The notes beneath the pieces were generated by a model that saw only the letters and a list, made by a program, of their open reading frames with translations, was not told the origin of the DNA and did not search any database. From contig NC_081415.1 in assembly GCF_030272615.1 (NCBI RefSeq), positions 504,943,373-505,007,372 on the forward strand: a DNA stretch of 64,000 nt, written 5' to 3'. Source of the DNA: Cryptomeria japonica (lineage: Eukaryota > Streptophyta > Pinopsida > Cupressales > Cupressaceae). Shown here one piece after another: positions 14,010 to 25,734 of this stretch (position 1 is the first letter of the stretch; each line of letters starts with the position of its first letter). Position numbers and translations under genes: made by a program.

Positions 14010-16196
14010 ATGGACTGGAACTCGTATGACGAATATGAGAAGCTTGTAATTCGGATGAATACTCCCAGGTATGTTGTGTTGGCTTTTTGGCCTTTGCTTG
14101 TGGCCTGAAATAACAAGAGGATGGCTTTGTAGTTTGCTTTTGATGCCTCCTGGTTCTGTTTTCATGTTCTTTTTAGAAATTTTCTTTTTATTTCGGCTTT
14201 CATGTTCTTTTTTAGGGATTTCTCTTCATTTCTTTGTAGTGTGCTTTTGATGCTCCCTGGTTCTGGTTATAAGATTTCTTGGTTTTAACTTGTGCTTTCT
14301 TTGTGAATTTCAGGGTTGTCATTGATAACGATGTCTGCAAGAACGCAACGATAGTAAAGGTAATGGAGAAATGCTCTGGATCTGAATTGTTAGGTTTTGT
14401 AGACTCAGAGGGCCGAGTTTTTAAATTTCTGTAGTGAAGATTTCATTGAGAATTGGAGTCGATGTTTGTGAGATCCGGAGTTAATATTGGCAGTGTATTG
14501 ATGGTTTGCAGGTGGATAGTGCAAATAAATACGGCATTCTCTTGGAGGCTGTACAAGTATTAGCGGACTTGAATCTTAATGTGAGCAAGGCATATGTGTC
14601 CTCTGATGGCAGATGGTTCATGGACGGTATGTTGTCTTCGGAACACAAGATCTGTTATAGTCTTTTCTCTGCCGTTTATTTTTGAAGGCTCTGCTTATTC
14701 TTTAAGGTTGTGCTAACAACTTTGTTTTGCTCTGTTCTGCTGCAGTTTTTCATGTTACGGACTCAAATGGCAACAAGCTTACAGACGATGGAGTGATTGG
14801 GTACATTGAAAAGGTATATTCTGGTTCATATTGGGAATGGGCGAATTGGTTTTGAAGGCATAAATTAGTTTCTAAGAAAGTTTATATACTTGTTGCAGAC
14901 GCTGGCAAGGAATTCGTGGATTGTGCCTTCCTTTGGCATGGAAGCGGCAGCTGAACACACAGCTATTGAATTAACAGGCACTGACCGCCCAGGATTACTC
15001 TCCGAAATATTTGCTGTTTTGGCTGACCTAAAATGTAACGTGGTAGAGGCCGAGTTGTGGACTCATAACAGGAGGGTTGCTTGCCTGTTATATATCACAG
15101 ATGAGGAAACAGGTGCTCCCATTAAAGACCCTAAAAAGGTTTGCAGAATTGAGGAGCTGTTGCGCAATGTAATGAAAGGGGACAATGATATCAGAGGCCC
15201 TAAAACGGTGGTTTCAGTGGGTTTCACTCACACCCAGAGGCGCCTTCACCAAATGATGTTTGCTGACAGAGACTATGAGCGCCCTGACAGAAGAGCAGAT
15301 GCAGAGAAAGATGCCCTCCATCATAACAACAAGCCTAAGTCATTTGTAACGGTTGACAACTGCTTTGAGAGGGGTTATTCTGTGGTTAATGTTCAGTGTA
15401 AAGACAGACCGAAGCTTCTGTTTGACATTGTCTGTACCTTGACAGACATGCAGTATGTGGTGTTTCATGCCACAATAGATTCCGAGGGTCCTCAAACCTA
15501 CCAGGTAGGTTTCTTTCCAATCTTCACATGTACTTTGTAGTTTACACTGCTAGCTGGGATTTTCTCATGTTGGTTGAAATTATGAAGGGCCTGATGTGTT
15601 CTCTAACTTCCCTTCTTTTGGGGATTTTGCAGGAATATTACATCAGACATACAGACGGGTGCCCCGTGAATTCAGAGGCGGAAAGGCAACGTGTAATTCA
15701 ATGCTTGGAGGCCGCCATAGAGAGAAGAGTCTCAGAGGTAAGAAAGATTTCTTTCTGGTAGGAATTCATGAAATTATGTGATTCGGGGCATCTGGGCATC
15801 AAATTAAGATGTGAAAAATGCATGTGGCAGGGCTTAAGGCTGGAGCTTTGCGCTGGAGACAGGGTTGGGCTTCTGTCGGACGTGACACGCATATTCCGAG
15901 AGAATGGAATGTCAGTGACACGAGCAGAAGTGTCAACGCGCGGAGGAAAAGCAGTGAATGTGTTCTACGTGACTGACGCGGCAGGGAATCCAGTGGATTC
16001 TAAGACTGTAGAAGCCGTTCGCCGGGAAATCGGAATGACAATGTTGCAAGTGAAAGAGATCTCCTCCACTTGTGTGAAATCTCCAGTAACAGAACCTCCA
16101 CCTGCCCGATTCTCCCTTGGCAATCTCTTCAAGTCACAGTCCGAGCGTTTTCTTTACAATCTTGGATTGATTGGGCTGATCAAATCATATTCTTAG
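14010..16196 (+). CDS. ACR8: ACT-domain-repeat (ACR) protein, ACR8-like, seven exons
   Basis: Exons: 14010-14068, 14314-14359, 14512-14626, 14746-14813, 14899-15504, 15633-15737, 15831-16196. All introns are GT-AG, 85-245 bp, and phases join without a break to give 454 residues, the usual size for plant ACR proteins. The start ATG opens [16 protein letters not shown], the family's typical N-terminus. Four ACT domains fall at about residues 34-110, 117-200, 256-333 and 335-410. The ligand-loop motifs [17 protein letters not shown] and [12 protein letters not shown] are present, and the protein ends …LIKSYS. ACR proteins have no catalytic domain and are thought to act as amino-acid-sensing regulators; the ligand and location for this copy are not shown. 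The gene looks intact and is the only clear functional host gene here. ACR8 rather than another paralogue is from memory of the N- and C-terminal motifs. Confidence 0.95.
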
Positions 16197-16670
16197 AAGC
16201 ATATATTAGCTCCATTGTACAGAACAGAACATAGATGGAGTTTGAATTAGGGTTAGGGTTTACCTTCTTATCTTGACAAGGTCTTATCCATATAGACCTC
16301 GTTTTGGTATTTTTTTGTTAGTCACACAGGATACATGCTGCTACTTTCCATTTGGCTCTTTGGTTTGTAAATATGGAAAGGAATAGCACATATTTGACTG
16401 CTTTGGGCATCATATTTCTTTGATCAGACTTGTATTTTAAAAAGCAAAGATTGATTACAGACAGAAAGGGCTTGTATTCAAGAAAAGGATTTTAGACGAG
16501 GAGTCCTCGTCGTTGACACAAGATTAGAAAAACAAACTTGATACTAGTAGTTGTTGTATCATATGTAACACTATTTAGGTCCAGTCCAATATGTTGTACA
16601 GGATTGTTTCTTCATTCTTAATAGGATTTTGGACTTTAATTGGCATTATTATTACTCTTTAAAAAATATC
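16197..16670 (+). other. 3' flank / probable 3' UTR of the ACR-type gene
   Basis: T-rich downstream sequence follows the TAG. No canonical AATAAA is clearly placed, so the poly(A) site is undetermined. No other gene is seen here. Confidence 0.35.
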
Positions 16671-17292
16671 TCAAATCCTCCAATGTGACTGGATTAAGTA
16701 ACGGTTCAAGATAGTCTGTATTTCTAGATACCAACAACTTGAAAACTGAGTCGCTTCATTGACGTATTCGCTCCGCCATTTCATTTGCTTCAAAAATGAC
16801 GTACAATTAATTAGTCATGTATGGCCATACCTTGACGAATGCTTGATAATGACTTGCAAAAAGCATTTCAGGAGAATCAGATAAATTCTCTGTCCGGACA
16901 AAAGGAGAATCAGGATTAAAGAAATCTGAGGTTCCTGTAGATATATTGAATTCTTGTAAAGGAGTATCCGGTGAAAAGAGACGAGATGAATGAGTACAAA
17001 TACAATCAGAAATAGCTTCAAATTTTCGGCTCAACCCATGTTGTGTTGTTAGTCGCTCTTGCAGAGATTTGTGGGGGTCAAAATCTTCTTAGTGTGTGGG
17101 GAGAAGTGAGTAGATATGTTCTTGCATGGTGGGCCTTGCATGTTTACGCAAAGAGAGGATGATGTCGGCAGGCACGTGCATTCTGAGGTTTGTTTCTCTG
17201 CTTTCACGCAAAGCATCCAACAAGCTTTCGATTCTCCCGCCTCTTCCAAACAAGAATGCCGCGGGAAAAAAATTATATTCGAACTTCTCAAA
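16671..17292 (-). pseudogene. Unassigned broken coding remnant, two or three exons
   Basis: One minus-strand frame from 17292 down to 16831 reads as an ordinary soluble protein (phrases such as GRGGRIESLLDALRESRE and SLQERLTTQHGLSRKFE). It is broken by a TAA at 17090-17092. It then reaches a donor-like AAG|GTATGG at 16831. A plausible next exon (16787-16671, after an AAG acceptor) adds QMKWRSEYVNEATQF and ends in TGA. Upstream, a TAG just before 17292 may be an acceptor (GATAG|TTT). There is no retroelement motif, and the composition is GC-richer than the flanks. I do not recognise the family. It may be a recent pseudogene, a gene tail with a sequencing error, or a captured fragment. Confidence 0.5.
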
Positions 17293-17719
17293 CTATCTCG
17301 AGACGCAAAACTTTGGGTTAGTTCGCAGTCCCACAAAAGAAATCGCCCATCGTTTCTTCTTTTTGCAGAATCTTGTGACTTGGATTTGTTGATAAGTTGT
17401 ACTTGCTAGAAAAGGAAAAGGTGTGTGAGATAAAAAGGAGGAATGAATGCTTGTGCACAAGATTCTGTTATAGTTTCATGATATCAGAATGAGTTTTTTA
17501 AAAAGATTTTACTGTAACTACTAGAAAACGAACAAGGTTCGAATTCAGTTGACAACAGTCTTAGTATGCATACACTAATTTATAAATTAAATCTAAATGT
17601 ATCATTATGGCAGGTATATTTCTTTGAATATTAGTACTTGGCATCAAATTTTGTATCGAATTGGGAAGGTGAATGTGCTAGTCACGAGCACAAGTTTGTA
17701 CATGTCTTTCAATTTTAAG
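17293..17719. other. Intergenic sequence, no gene seen
   Basis: Transition from the coding remnant to the tandem array. Open frames on the + strand (17116-17409) are antisense to the remnant and look like shadows. Confidence 0.5.
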
Positions 17720-18690
17720 ATGAATGATTACAGCTAGGTGGCTTATGGATTACATATAAGTAAATAGTCAAGGTGAATGATAGAAGTACTCTTTAGGGTT
17801 AGGGTAGGACTAGATGTAGACAAGAGTGCAATTGGAGAAGTGTCCCAATGTTGGACACATGATTATAGTGGGGTGGCTTATGAATAAATGGGAATAGGTA
17901 CATAGGTGAATGTGACGATTTAAATAAATAGATAAGGTGAATGTATAGAAGTGCAAATAGAGCTAGGGTAGGGCTAAATGTAGACAAGGGTGCAATTGGA
18001 GAATTCTTCCAATGTTAAAATTATTAGGGTGAAGTGGCTTATGGATAAATGGGAATATGTACATAGGTGAATGGGATGTGATAAGTAAATATACAAGGTG
18101 AATGTATAGAAGTGCATAGAGTTAGGGTAGGTCTAAATGTAGACAAGGGTGCAATCGGATAATTGTCCCAATGTTGGATAAATGAGATTAGGTACCTAGG
18201 TGAATGTGATGTGATAAGTAAATAGACAAGGTAAATGTATATAAGTGTGTATAGAGCTAGGGTAAGGCTAAATGTAGACAAGGGTGTAATTGGAGATTTG
18301 TTTGAATGTTGGACAAATGATTATAGCGAGGTGGTTTATGGAGAAATGGGAATGGGTAGATAGGAATGTGACATGGTAAGTAAATAGACAAGGTGAATGT
18401 ATAGGTGTGTATAGAGCTAAGGTAGGTGCTAAATGTGGACAAGGGTGCAATTGGAGAATTATCCTAATGTTAGACAAATGATTATAGCGAGGTGGTTTAT
18501 GGATAAATACCTCTTACTTATTGAGGCGGTTTATGGATAAACGAGAATATGCACATAGGTGAATGTGATGTGATAATTAAATAGATAAGGTGAATGTATA
18601 GAAATGTTTATAGAGCTAGGGTAGGGATAAATGTATAGAAATGTGTATAGAGCCAGGGTAGGGCTAAATGTATAGGAATGTGTGTATGGA
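17720..18690. repeat. ~160-bp tandem array, about six degenerate units
   Basis: The marker CTA(A/G)ATGTAGACAAG recurs at about 17809, 17971, 18132, 18270 and 18429. Spacing is ~160 bp with one shortened unit (~138). Other shared phrases are AGGTGAATGTATAGAAGTG, GGGTGCAATTGGAGAA and GGCTTATGGATAAATG. The tail after 18600 repeats only the TATAGAGCTAGGGTAGGG part. Proline/serine-rich minus-strand frames here are artefacts. Confidence 0.88.
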
Positions 18691-18782
18691 TGGGACAAAC
18701 TTCACACAAGATTGTGTGATTTGTCATTATAGACATTATTCACAACATTTTCTCAAAATAAACATAAAATTAAATAAATATA

Positions 18783-18938
18783 TACACATTTTACTATCCT
18801 TGACTCATCTATATGAATGTTGCTTATTTTAATCAATAAAATTAAATGACATAAATATATACACATTTCACCATTACAAATACACATTTTACTATCCTTG
18901 ACTCATCTATATAAATGTTGCTTATTTTAATCAATAAA
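18783..18938. repeat. 58-bp direct duplication, 98-bp offset
   Basis: The copies at 18783-18840 and 18881-18938 share TACACATTTTACTATCCTTG, then ACTCATCTATAT, then GAATGTTGC or AAATGTTGC, then TTATTTTAATCAATAAA. They are nearly identical. Confidence 0.88.
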
Positions 18939-21421
18939 TATTAAGTATTATTCATTATTTTTATTATCCTTTAAACAACCTTAAAAGATTACGAACGCTT
19001 AAAATTTTAAAATAGTGTGTATATTTCAAAATGGTTTATTTTTTAATAAATTTATTGTGTAGAAACAATTTATTTTACCTATGAAGCAATTTGAAGTAAA
19101 GGGTTTTAAACCTTTTTTCAAGTAAGACGAGGATGTACATATTTAGAGACTCATGATGTACATATGTAAATATGATGTCTATTATTAGATTTAATGTCTA
19201 ATTTTATCACAGATACAATAAATATCACTAATATAGATATCTTAAATACATCTATCTAAAAATATTGAGAAACATCATTCTCAATTTTTATATTTTACTT
19301 TAGATTTATCTATAAAATATTTTATTTTATTTATATCGTTTACTTCATTTTTGTTTGAAGAGTTTTATATAGTGAACAATTATTTTATTTTATTTACTTC
19401 AGAGTAGTTTTATTTTATTTTACGACTATTTAAGAATTGTTTTATCTATATTTATTAAGAGCTATTTTGTTTTATTTATTTAAGATTTATTTTTATAACT
19501 TTTTGGTTTTAAATACATGTCAATTCTGAATAATTTTTTTATACATGCTCAAACCATTACATTCTATCATTTGTTGTTATAGTTATGCCTTTTAATGTAA
19601 TTATACTAATTTAGTCTTTTGTTTGATTATAATTGAAATACTGTGATTTATATTGGTACACAATTATTGATCAATTTCAATTAAGATTTCCTCCATTTGT
19701 TAAAGGAATCAAAATCCATTATTATTATTTTTGTACATGAAATCAAAAAAAATATCTAAGAGAAATTATGAAGATCATGCTACATTTGAAGATCGGCAAC
19801 CATTAGGAGAAAATTTATAAAACAAGGACTATTGATTTAGATGTTGATGGCAATGATGACTTTGTGAGCCATTTTCTTCATCATTTGGAGTGGTAAGGGT
19901 GTGCTACAATGGCCTATAATTGTACTCCTTTATGGCACCTCCAACAAACATTTGAATGATATTTGGTATCATGCATCCTTGTTGGCCATACAATAGGTGT
20001 TTGGGCCCTCCCATGGTGTCACAACATTATGAACATTAACAATTTTTGGTGAATTTGGGTCTTTTTAAAAATTAGTAATTATATTTTTCCTATCTTATCC
20101 TAAGAGAAATATTATAATAAACCTCTAGGGTTATTTTACAAGCTAAGACATGATCAAATAATATCTATTGCCCCATATCACAAGCTAGCATTGTGCACTA
20201 CAATGATCCCTTACACTAATATCAGTTTGAGGGTAACTTGCTATTTTTTCTTCCCTTTAATTAATCTTGCTTATTTCTTGAGGTCAATTTTTGTTTGAAT
20301 CAAAATTAAAGGTTTAGTTAAGGAATCGTTATCTATCTCTCCATAGTGTCATCAACACCTTCAACACCTTCAATAGTCACATAGCCTTCATATTATAAGT
20401 TTGAGGTTATTTGTACTTGTATATTCTATTGGAATCATTTTTAGAATTCTTTACATTTCATATTATTATTGCTTACATTAATGGGGTTTATTTTATTGTT
20501 GATTGTCACACTTGCTACACTATAGTTTGGGTTTTTTATAATATTTATTTATATTTAGAGATCATGAAATTTATAGTTATGATCTCTAACCACTTTACAC
20601 ATTTTTTAAATTTTACATTCAAACACAAAATAAATGACTCTTCAATGCTTCTCTTAAGAATTGATATCTCAATGTAAGGGAAGAGAATAATATAGTACTC
20701 TATTGAAATTTCAATTGTAATTATTCAATTTACATATAATATGGGGCAAGTGCAAGAAAATGAGTACTAAATCAGGGGGGGTCTGCATGTTGGAAAAAAA
20801 CATTACTAGAAATGAGTAATGCTTTAGGTGCCTGAGGTCATATTTATAATAGGTACCTATTTTGAGAATTATGGGTACCCCTTATGGTCTAGTACTCGAA
20901 GCATAATAGGTACCCATTTTGTCGTTGTATATATAAATAAAAAAGCTCATTCGAGTTTGATTCTTACCTACCAACTACAGTGACCAAGAGCCAAAGGAGC
21001 AAAAAATGGAATAAGTGCCCGATCTGGTTGCAAACACTACACCCTGGGACCTCTTGCCACCTACACACCCAACAAGGTCATTATCCAAGTATGCCTCTTG
21101 TCTTTTTTACTATTTTTAATGCTTTGAAAAGAGTATTTTATTTGGTTAGGGTTTTTATTTATATTGTAAGAATTTCTTTTGTGAATTGCATGTTTGTAAG
21201 CATTGTAAGCATTTATTTTCATTTTACTCTTTGAAAACAAAGAAAAAATGATTTAACTTTCTATTAAGTTAAAAATGTGAATCACTCACCATATATAATG
21301 CTCTCAAATGAATTCACACTGTAAAAATTGAACATGTAAATTTTATAATAAAAGCAAAAAATAATCTATAGACCATTGAGAAGAAATTATAGACCAAAAA
21401 TCTGAGCTATTTCTATGTGAG
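18939..21421. other. Very AT-rich intergenic sequence, no gene seen
   Basis: Open frames such as 20411-20677 lack any domain-like pattern. A short GC-richer patch (about 20975-21090) could be a relic of something coding, but I cannot identify it. AATAGGTACC(C/T)ATTTT occurs twice (about 20850 and 20905). Confidence 0.5.
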
Positions 21422-22499
21422 TGTTGTATCACCCTAGTGTGATAGATAGAGAAGATAGTGTGTATCACCATAGTCATTGATGTCAACACTTGTCAAACTT
21501 GTCATCACCTATCAACACTTATCAACACTTGGAGATTTTGGTTATGTTCATCGGCAAGACAGAGAATTATGCAAGAAACTGGTATTTGGTTCATCGACAG
21601 ATTATATTGTTCACCGACACTTGGAATGACTTGGAAACGACTTGGTTATGTCGAAGACATTATTCGATCACTTGGTTTTGGTGATTTGGTTATTTGTTTA
21701 TTCGGGTTTGCATATTTGCTGTTACCAGCAAATAAGTCAAGGATAAGCACCGACAGACTTATCTATTCTAGATCAGCACGACACGTTATGGAGATGATTT
21801 ATTATTGTTGTAAATGCATTTGAGCCGACATCATGTATCGAATATCGATTTGTTTGTAATTGATTTTATTGTAATATCTTTTTGTGAGCCGACCTATTCA
21901 ATTGGTCTTAGGTTATGGTATATATGTAAGATCTTATTTGTAAGATCGATATGCGATTGGGAAAAAGAATTGTAATAGAGTATATGTGAAAATAAGCAGA
22001 GCTATACACGCAGACATCATTTGAAGGTTGAAGGAGGATTTTGTGAAGGCAATCAGAACTACATCGGTACTAAATCCAGCATATGAAGATGAGTACATTA
22101 TCATTGGATTTAACCATCCAACTGTAGTCAGTGTGACTCTCATTTTGTGATTAAGCAGTGAGCTCTAGACAGTTGGCCTTTTTGCATGTGCAAAATCCCT
22201 ATTGTAAACACATACTACCTGTAGTAGTATCATTTGATTGTGGGTAAGGCTTCCCACCGTAGTTTTTCCCCTTACAAGGTTTCCACTTACAAACATTGGT
22301 GTTATGTGTTGTGGATGTTGTTGTCTTTGTGTTTCATGCATTAATCTTTACCGGTATTGCAATTAACTGTTAAAACTGTCTACCGGCATAAAGTTTGGTT
22401 TACCGGTATTAAGCATTAAGTTTTGGTTAAGTTCATTCTGGTTGAATTTATTGGACAACTGATTCACCCCCCCCTCTCAGTTGTCTCTGGGACCTAACA
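21422..22499 (+). mobile_element. Copia-like LTR, probably solo or truncated
   Basis: The right end CTAACA at 22499 abuts an unrelated element. Just inside are an R/U5-type phrase common in plant copia LTRs (GGCTTCCCACCGTAGTTTTT then CCCCTTACA) and an inverted pair GACAACTGA…TCAGTTGTC around a C-run. A TATA-like GGTATATATG lies near 21915. The left end is uncertain: TGTTGTATCACC at 21422 gives a TG…CA element but no matching target duplication. No primer-binding site follows, so this is not a 5' LTR of an intact element. Confidence 0.45.
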
Positions 22500-22770
22500 T
22501 TTAATAATGGAACTATAGGATAGTGAATAGTGCACAAATATAATAAGGGTTGATAATTAAATATTAAATATTTAATTTTTGGCTTAGAAGAAAGAGGGAT
22601 AACGAATGAATTAATTAAATATTTCAACTCAATTAATTAATAGAATAATATTAAAGACTGATGAATTAAATAAATTAACCTTTTCAAATTAATTATTAAA
22701 TAGAAGAATAATCATTAAATAAATATAAAATATTTATTTAATTGCTCATAGCCAATTTTATGTGTATACA
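22499..22770 (-). repeat. Truncated 3' LTR of the Tat element
   Basis: These 272 bp align without gaps to 39169-39440 with 9 mismatches by eye. The plus-strand right end TGTATACA matches the 5' LTR boundary. The remaining ~570 bp of LTR expected to the left are absent; the copia-like LTR end sits directly at the break. Confidence 0.88.
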
Positions 22771-22785
22771 TTTTGCCCCTCTTTG
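22771..22785 (-). other. Polypurine tract of the Tat element
   Basis: Read on the minus strand, CAAAGAGGGGCAAAA lies immediately upstream of the 3' LTR start TGTATACACAT. It marks the position where plus-strand DNA synthesis would be primed. Confidence 0.75.
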
Positions 22786-23209
22786 AAATGATGTTGAGAC
22801 AACATTGTTTGAAAGATTAAATCAAGTCTCGATGATGCCCCTGATGATGATGAAAATCTTGATTGTGTGCCCCCTCAGGAGATTGATCGTGAAATTTTGA
22901 AAAAGTTGATTGAGCGATTAATCTCACGATAATTGATTGAAAAGATTAAAAGTAAGCCCTTCAATTAAATTTACTTTTGAAAAATAAATATTGCCCCACT
23001 TTGAAAAATTAATTACCCCTTCAAAAAATCAAAAAGGGTAATAATAAAATTAACCATGGCCCATTTTATTCTCATTTGCAATTTGTCAGCTTTTGGAGAG
23101 AAAAGAGAAATTATCTTGGAGTTGTGAGCTGGCAAGATGGTCATCCTGTACGAGAACCACAGATTTGAGCGAGTTTGTCGATATCAAAAACTTGTTGAGT
23201 ACGGACCAT

Positions 23210-23979
23210 AGGTGAGCAACCTATCCCAAGCTTAGTTTTAGCTTTTTGTACAGTTTTTTCTGTGTTTTTCGCATGATTTAGGGTAGATTTGAAAATTTTC
23301 CATTTTTCAGACTGTTGTTTCTCGCATTTGTTGTCTAGGTTAGCGATTTCTTTAAGTAGTTTAACACTTCCATTGATTTAGCACATTTACCCTTTTTGTT
23401 CACACATGTATCATATTTGTTAGTGTTTTTACAAGGTTAGTGCTTTTGCTCATTAAGGTCACGCAAATGTTTCATATGCTAGCGCTTTTGACTGATTTCA
23501 CGCTTTTGCATTGTGTCTTCACGCATTCATTTTGTGGGTTAGTGCTTATGATTGGTTTAGCACCTATGTGCATTAAATTAGTGCAACTGTTTGATTACAA
23601 AACACTTTTGTTGAAATTTTAGTCTTTGTGTTTGAGGCAATGTTTAAGTTCAATCTGATGAATTTGTTTGGATCTTTCAATGTGTCAATTTGACCGATTG
23701 ATATATAATTGATGATAATGATCAATGATTTGATTGATTTGATTTGATAGATAGATTTTTGATTGATTTCTTGATAGATGTTTGTTTGTTGATTGATGAG
23801 TTGATAGGAGCCGGAAGAGACTGATTTAGTCTCTGATAAAGAGCTTGATATGTTGATCATTTGATTGATAGCATGATTTGCTTGATACATAAGATTTGCT
23901 TGAAATGGTTGATTTGATAGCATAGATGATTGATAGACAAACTTGTTTGGTTAAACAAGAGAAACTTGATGTTCTCCAG
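23210..23979 (+). other. Candidate leader/intron of the antisense PMD gene, with ~22-bp repeats
   Basis: A short open stretch (MVILYENHRFERVCRYQ) begins at about 23136 and ends at a strong donor-like ATAG|GTGAGC near 23209. An acceptor CTCCAG at 23974-23979 leads into the PMD frame. Between about 23330 and 23600 the + strand repeats variants of GGTTAGTGCTTTTGCTCATT. The same motif occurs in the element's own leader on the opposite strand. The exon join is not in phase as it stands, so the first exon is tentative. Confidence 0.4.
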
Positions 23980-25484
23980 TGTCAGAAAAATTCCTGGCGA
24001 TGCACCACTTAGTTCCAAAGTTGAGCCAGGATGAGATTAGATGTATTGATGCTCGCTGTCTATGTCACCTATTGTATATGTGAGATATTACCCATAACAG
24101 AGGTCTTTTGACAACATTAGCCTAGAGATAGCATAGTGAGCATAACACATTTCACCTACCCACTGGTGAGATTAGTGTGACGCTCGAGGATGTATACAAG
24201 ATCCTACATATCCTTGTGACTGGCGAGCTTGTCCAATATGATTACCAAGAGTTAGGAGAGACTGATGCCTGCAAGGAAGTGTTTGGAGATGAGAGTATTG
24301 ATGGCAGAGATATTATATGGGAGGATATGATCATGCATTATGAGACTCTCCCAGTTATACTCGCAGGTTTGATTGGTGGATTTATCTGCCCAGATAAGAG
24401 ATCACGAGGTTTTTCTTTCAGATGGGGCGATATTCTGGAGAGCATGATGCAACATTGTACTCATTATGCATGGGGTGTTTTTATGTTGGCACATCTTTAT
24501 CATGATTTACATCAGGTTGTCTATGATGGCAGGGCTAGTCTATCTACTGGGTGCACACTCCTGCAGATCTGGTGTTGGGAGCACATTGTTGTCACACAGT
24601 CAATGCATGACAGGGTTAGAGGAGACGATCAACCTTTTGTGTACTTATATAGAGGTATCATTACTCAACATAAGTTGGGTAAGTTAGAGTATTGGAGATG
24701 GATTCTTTATTATTTGGATACTGTTATTTGGCAACCATACATTCATTGCGAGCCATGGTTAGAGGATGCTCATGTATTACTATTGATTTTGCACAGTAGA
24801 TATCTGATTGGCCATACTCCTTTTATTATTGAGAGACAGTTATTTGGTCGTATTTTGAGATAGTTTGGGTACATTCAGCACATGCCTACTGGAGTGGCCA
24901 TGTATGCGTGAGTATACAAGGACAAACAAGATTGGGGTCCTTTATCTTTTGATGTAGCATATGCAGAGTTTTTGCTTGTTCCCATGGTTGCGTATGATTT
25001 GAGACCTCATGTTCTAGATGCAAGCATCACAACAGATTATGCACAGTATCTACTAAGCCATCCATTCCTTCGCATTACTGATCCTGCGGACCCTCCTCCT
25101 AGCTCAGGAGGTTAGGAGTCAAATTCAGATGATCCCATTGTCAAGAGGTAGAGACGAAGATGAGAGCTCAGAGCTACTCGAGAGGCTGGAGAAGATGAGG
25201 GAGATGGTGGTGGTGATGGTCGCAGAGGGAGGAGAGGACAAAGAGGAGGCAAAGCTAGAGTCAGAGGAGGACTTTTTGGAGAGATTGGGTGAGTTGGCAG
25301 GATAGGGAGACCACTTTCTATGGTAGGGAGAGATGCATATCGAGTTGGTGGAGGTGGCAAGATTGGACCAGTGAGAGGATTACTTTCTCCTGGATTGGGT
25401 AGAGGCAGTGGATCAGACAGAGGTCAAGGGAGGGGGACTGATTTTGGTAAGATCCGTCCAGATCCTGGGGTTATAGCGGCATAG
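23980..25484 (+). pseudogene. Plant mobile domain (PMD) protein with RG-rich tail, antisense inside the Tat element
   Basis: The longest open part is 24177-24863, but the same frame is recognisable from 23980 to 25484. The PMD (aminotransferase-like, MAIN/MAIL1-type) pattern is clear: TFHLPTGEISVTLEDVYKIL, LIGGFICPDKRSRGF, YAWGVFMLAHLYHDL, FVYLYRGIITQHKLGKLEYW, PFIIERQLFGR, then after a stop DWGPLSFDVAYAEFL and AQYLLSHPFLRITDPADPPP. The C-terminal ~110 codons are rich in RG/RGG and GGG, a basic nucleic-acid-binding-like tail. In-frame TAG/TGA codons at seven or more places make it a pseudogene; several sit where the family has Trp, Gln, Glu or Arg. PMD proteins act in transposon silencing and genome stability in plants, and PMD copies are carried by transposons. 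Its plus orientation opposes gag-pol. Confidence 0.85.
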
Positions 25485-25734
25485 GGAGGTTGGGATGAGG
25501 ATGAGGATCATCTGGTGGGTCTTCTCATCCACCTCCACAGAGACAGACAGATTTGGGCGGCGGTGGCACTGGACACCCTTGATTTGAGACTTGATTTGTA
25601 TCATGGGGTATTGTATTTTATTGATTATTTCTTTGGGATATCATTGTATACTTGGAATTTTTATGTTTATGATGATAAGCAGACATGGACTCTATATGAT
25701 TCTTTGATTCATGATTTATTATGCACTCCACTAT

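Noticed and set aside
13465-14165. Several overlapping frames on both strands before the ACR start
   Set aside because: They lie in the promoter/leader, lack domains, and the ACR N-terminus is unambiguous at 14010.
20980-21234. Plus-strand frame with a GC-richer start
   Set aside because: The first ~40 codons look slightly protein-like, but nothing is recognisable and the rest is AT-rich filler.
21422-22499. Complete copia element at the copia-like LTR
   Set aside because: No PBS, PPT, gag or pol adjoins it, and the flanking five bases do not match, so only an LTR is claimed.
25112-25360. Proline-rich minus-strand frame
   Set aside because: It is the antisense of the RG-rich PMD tail.
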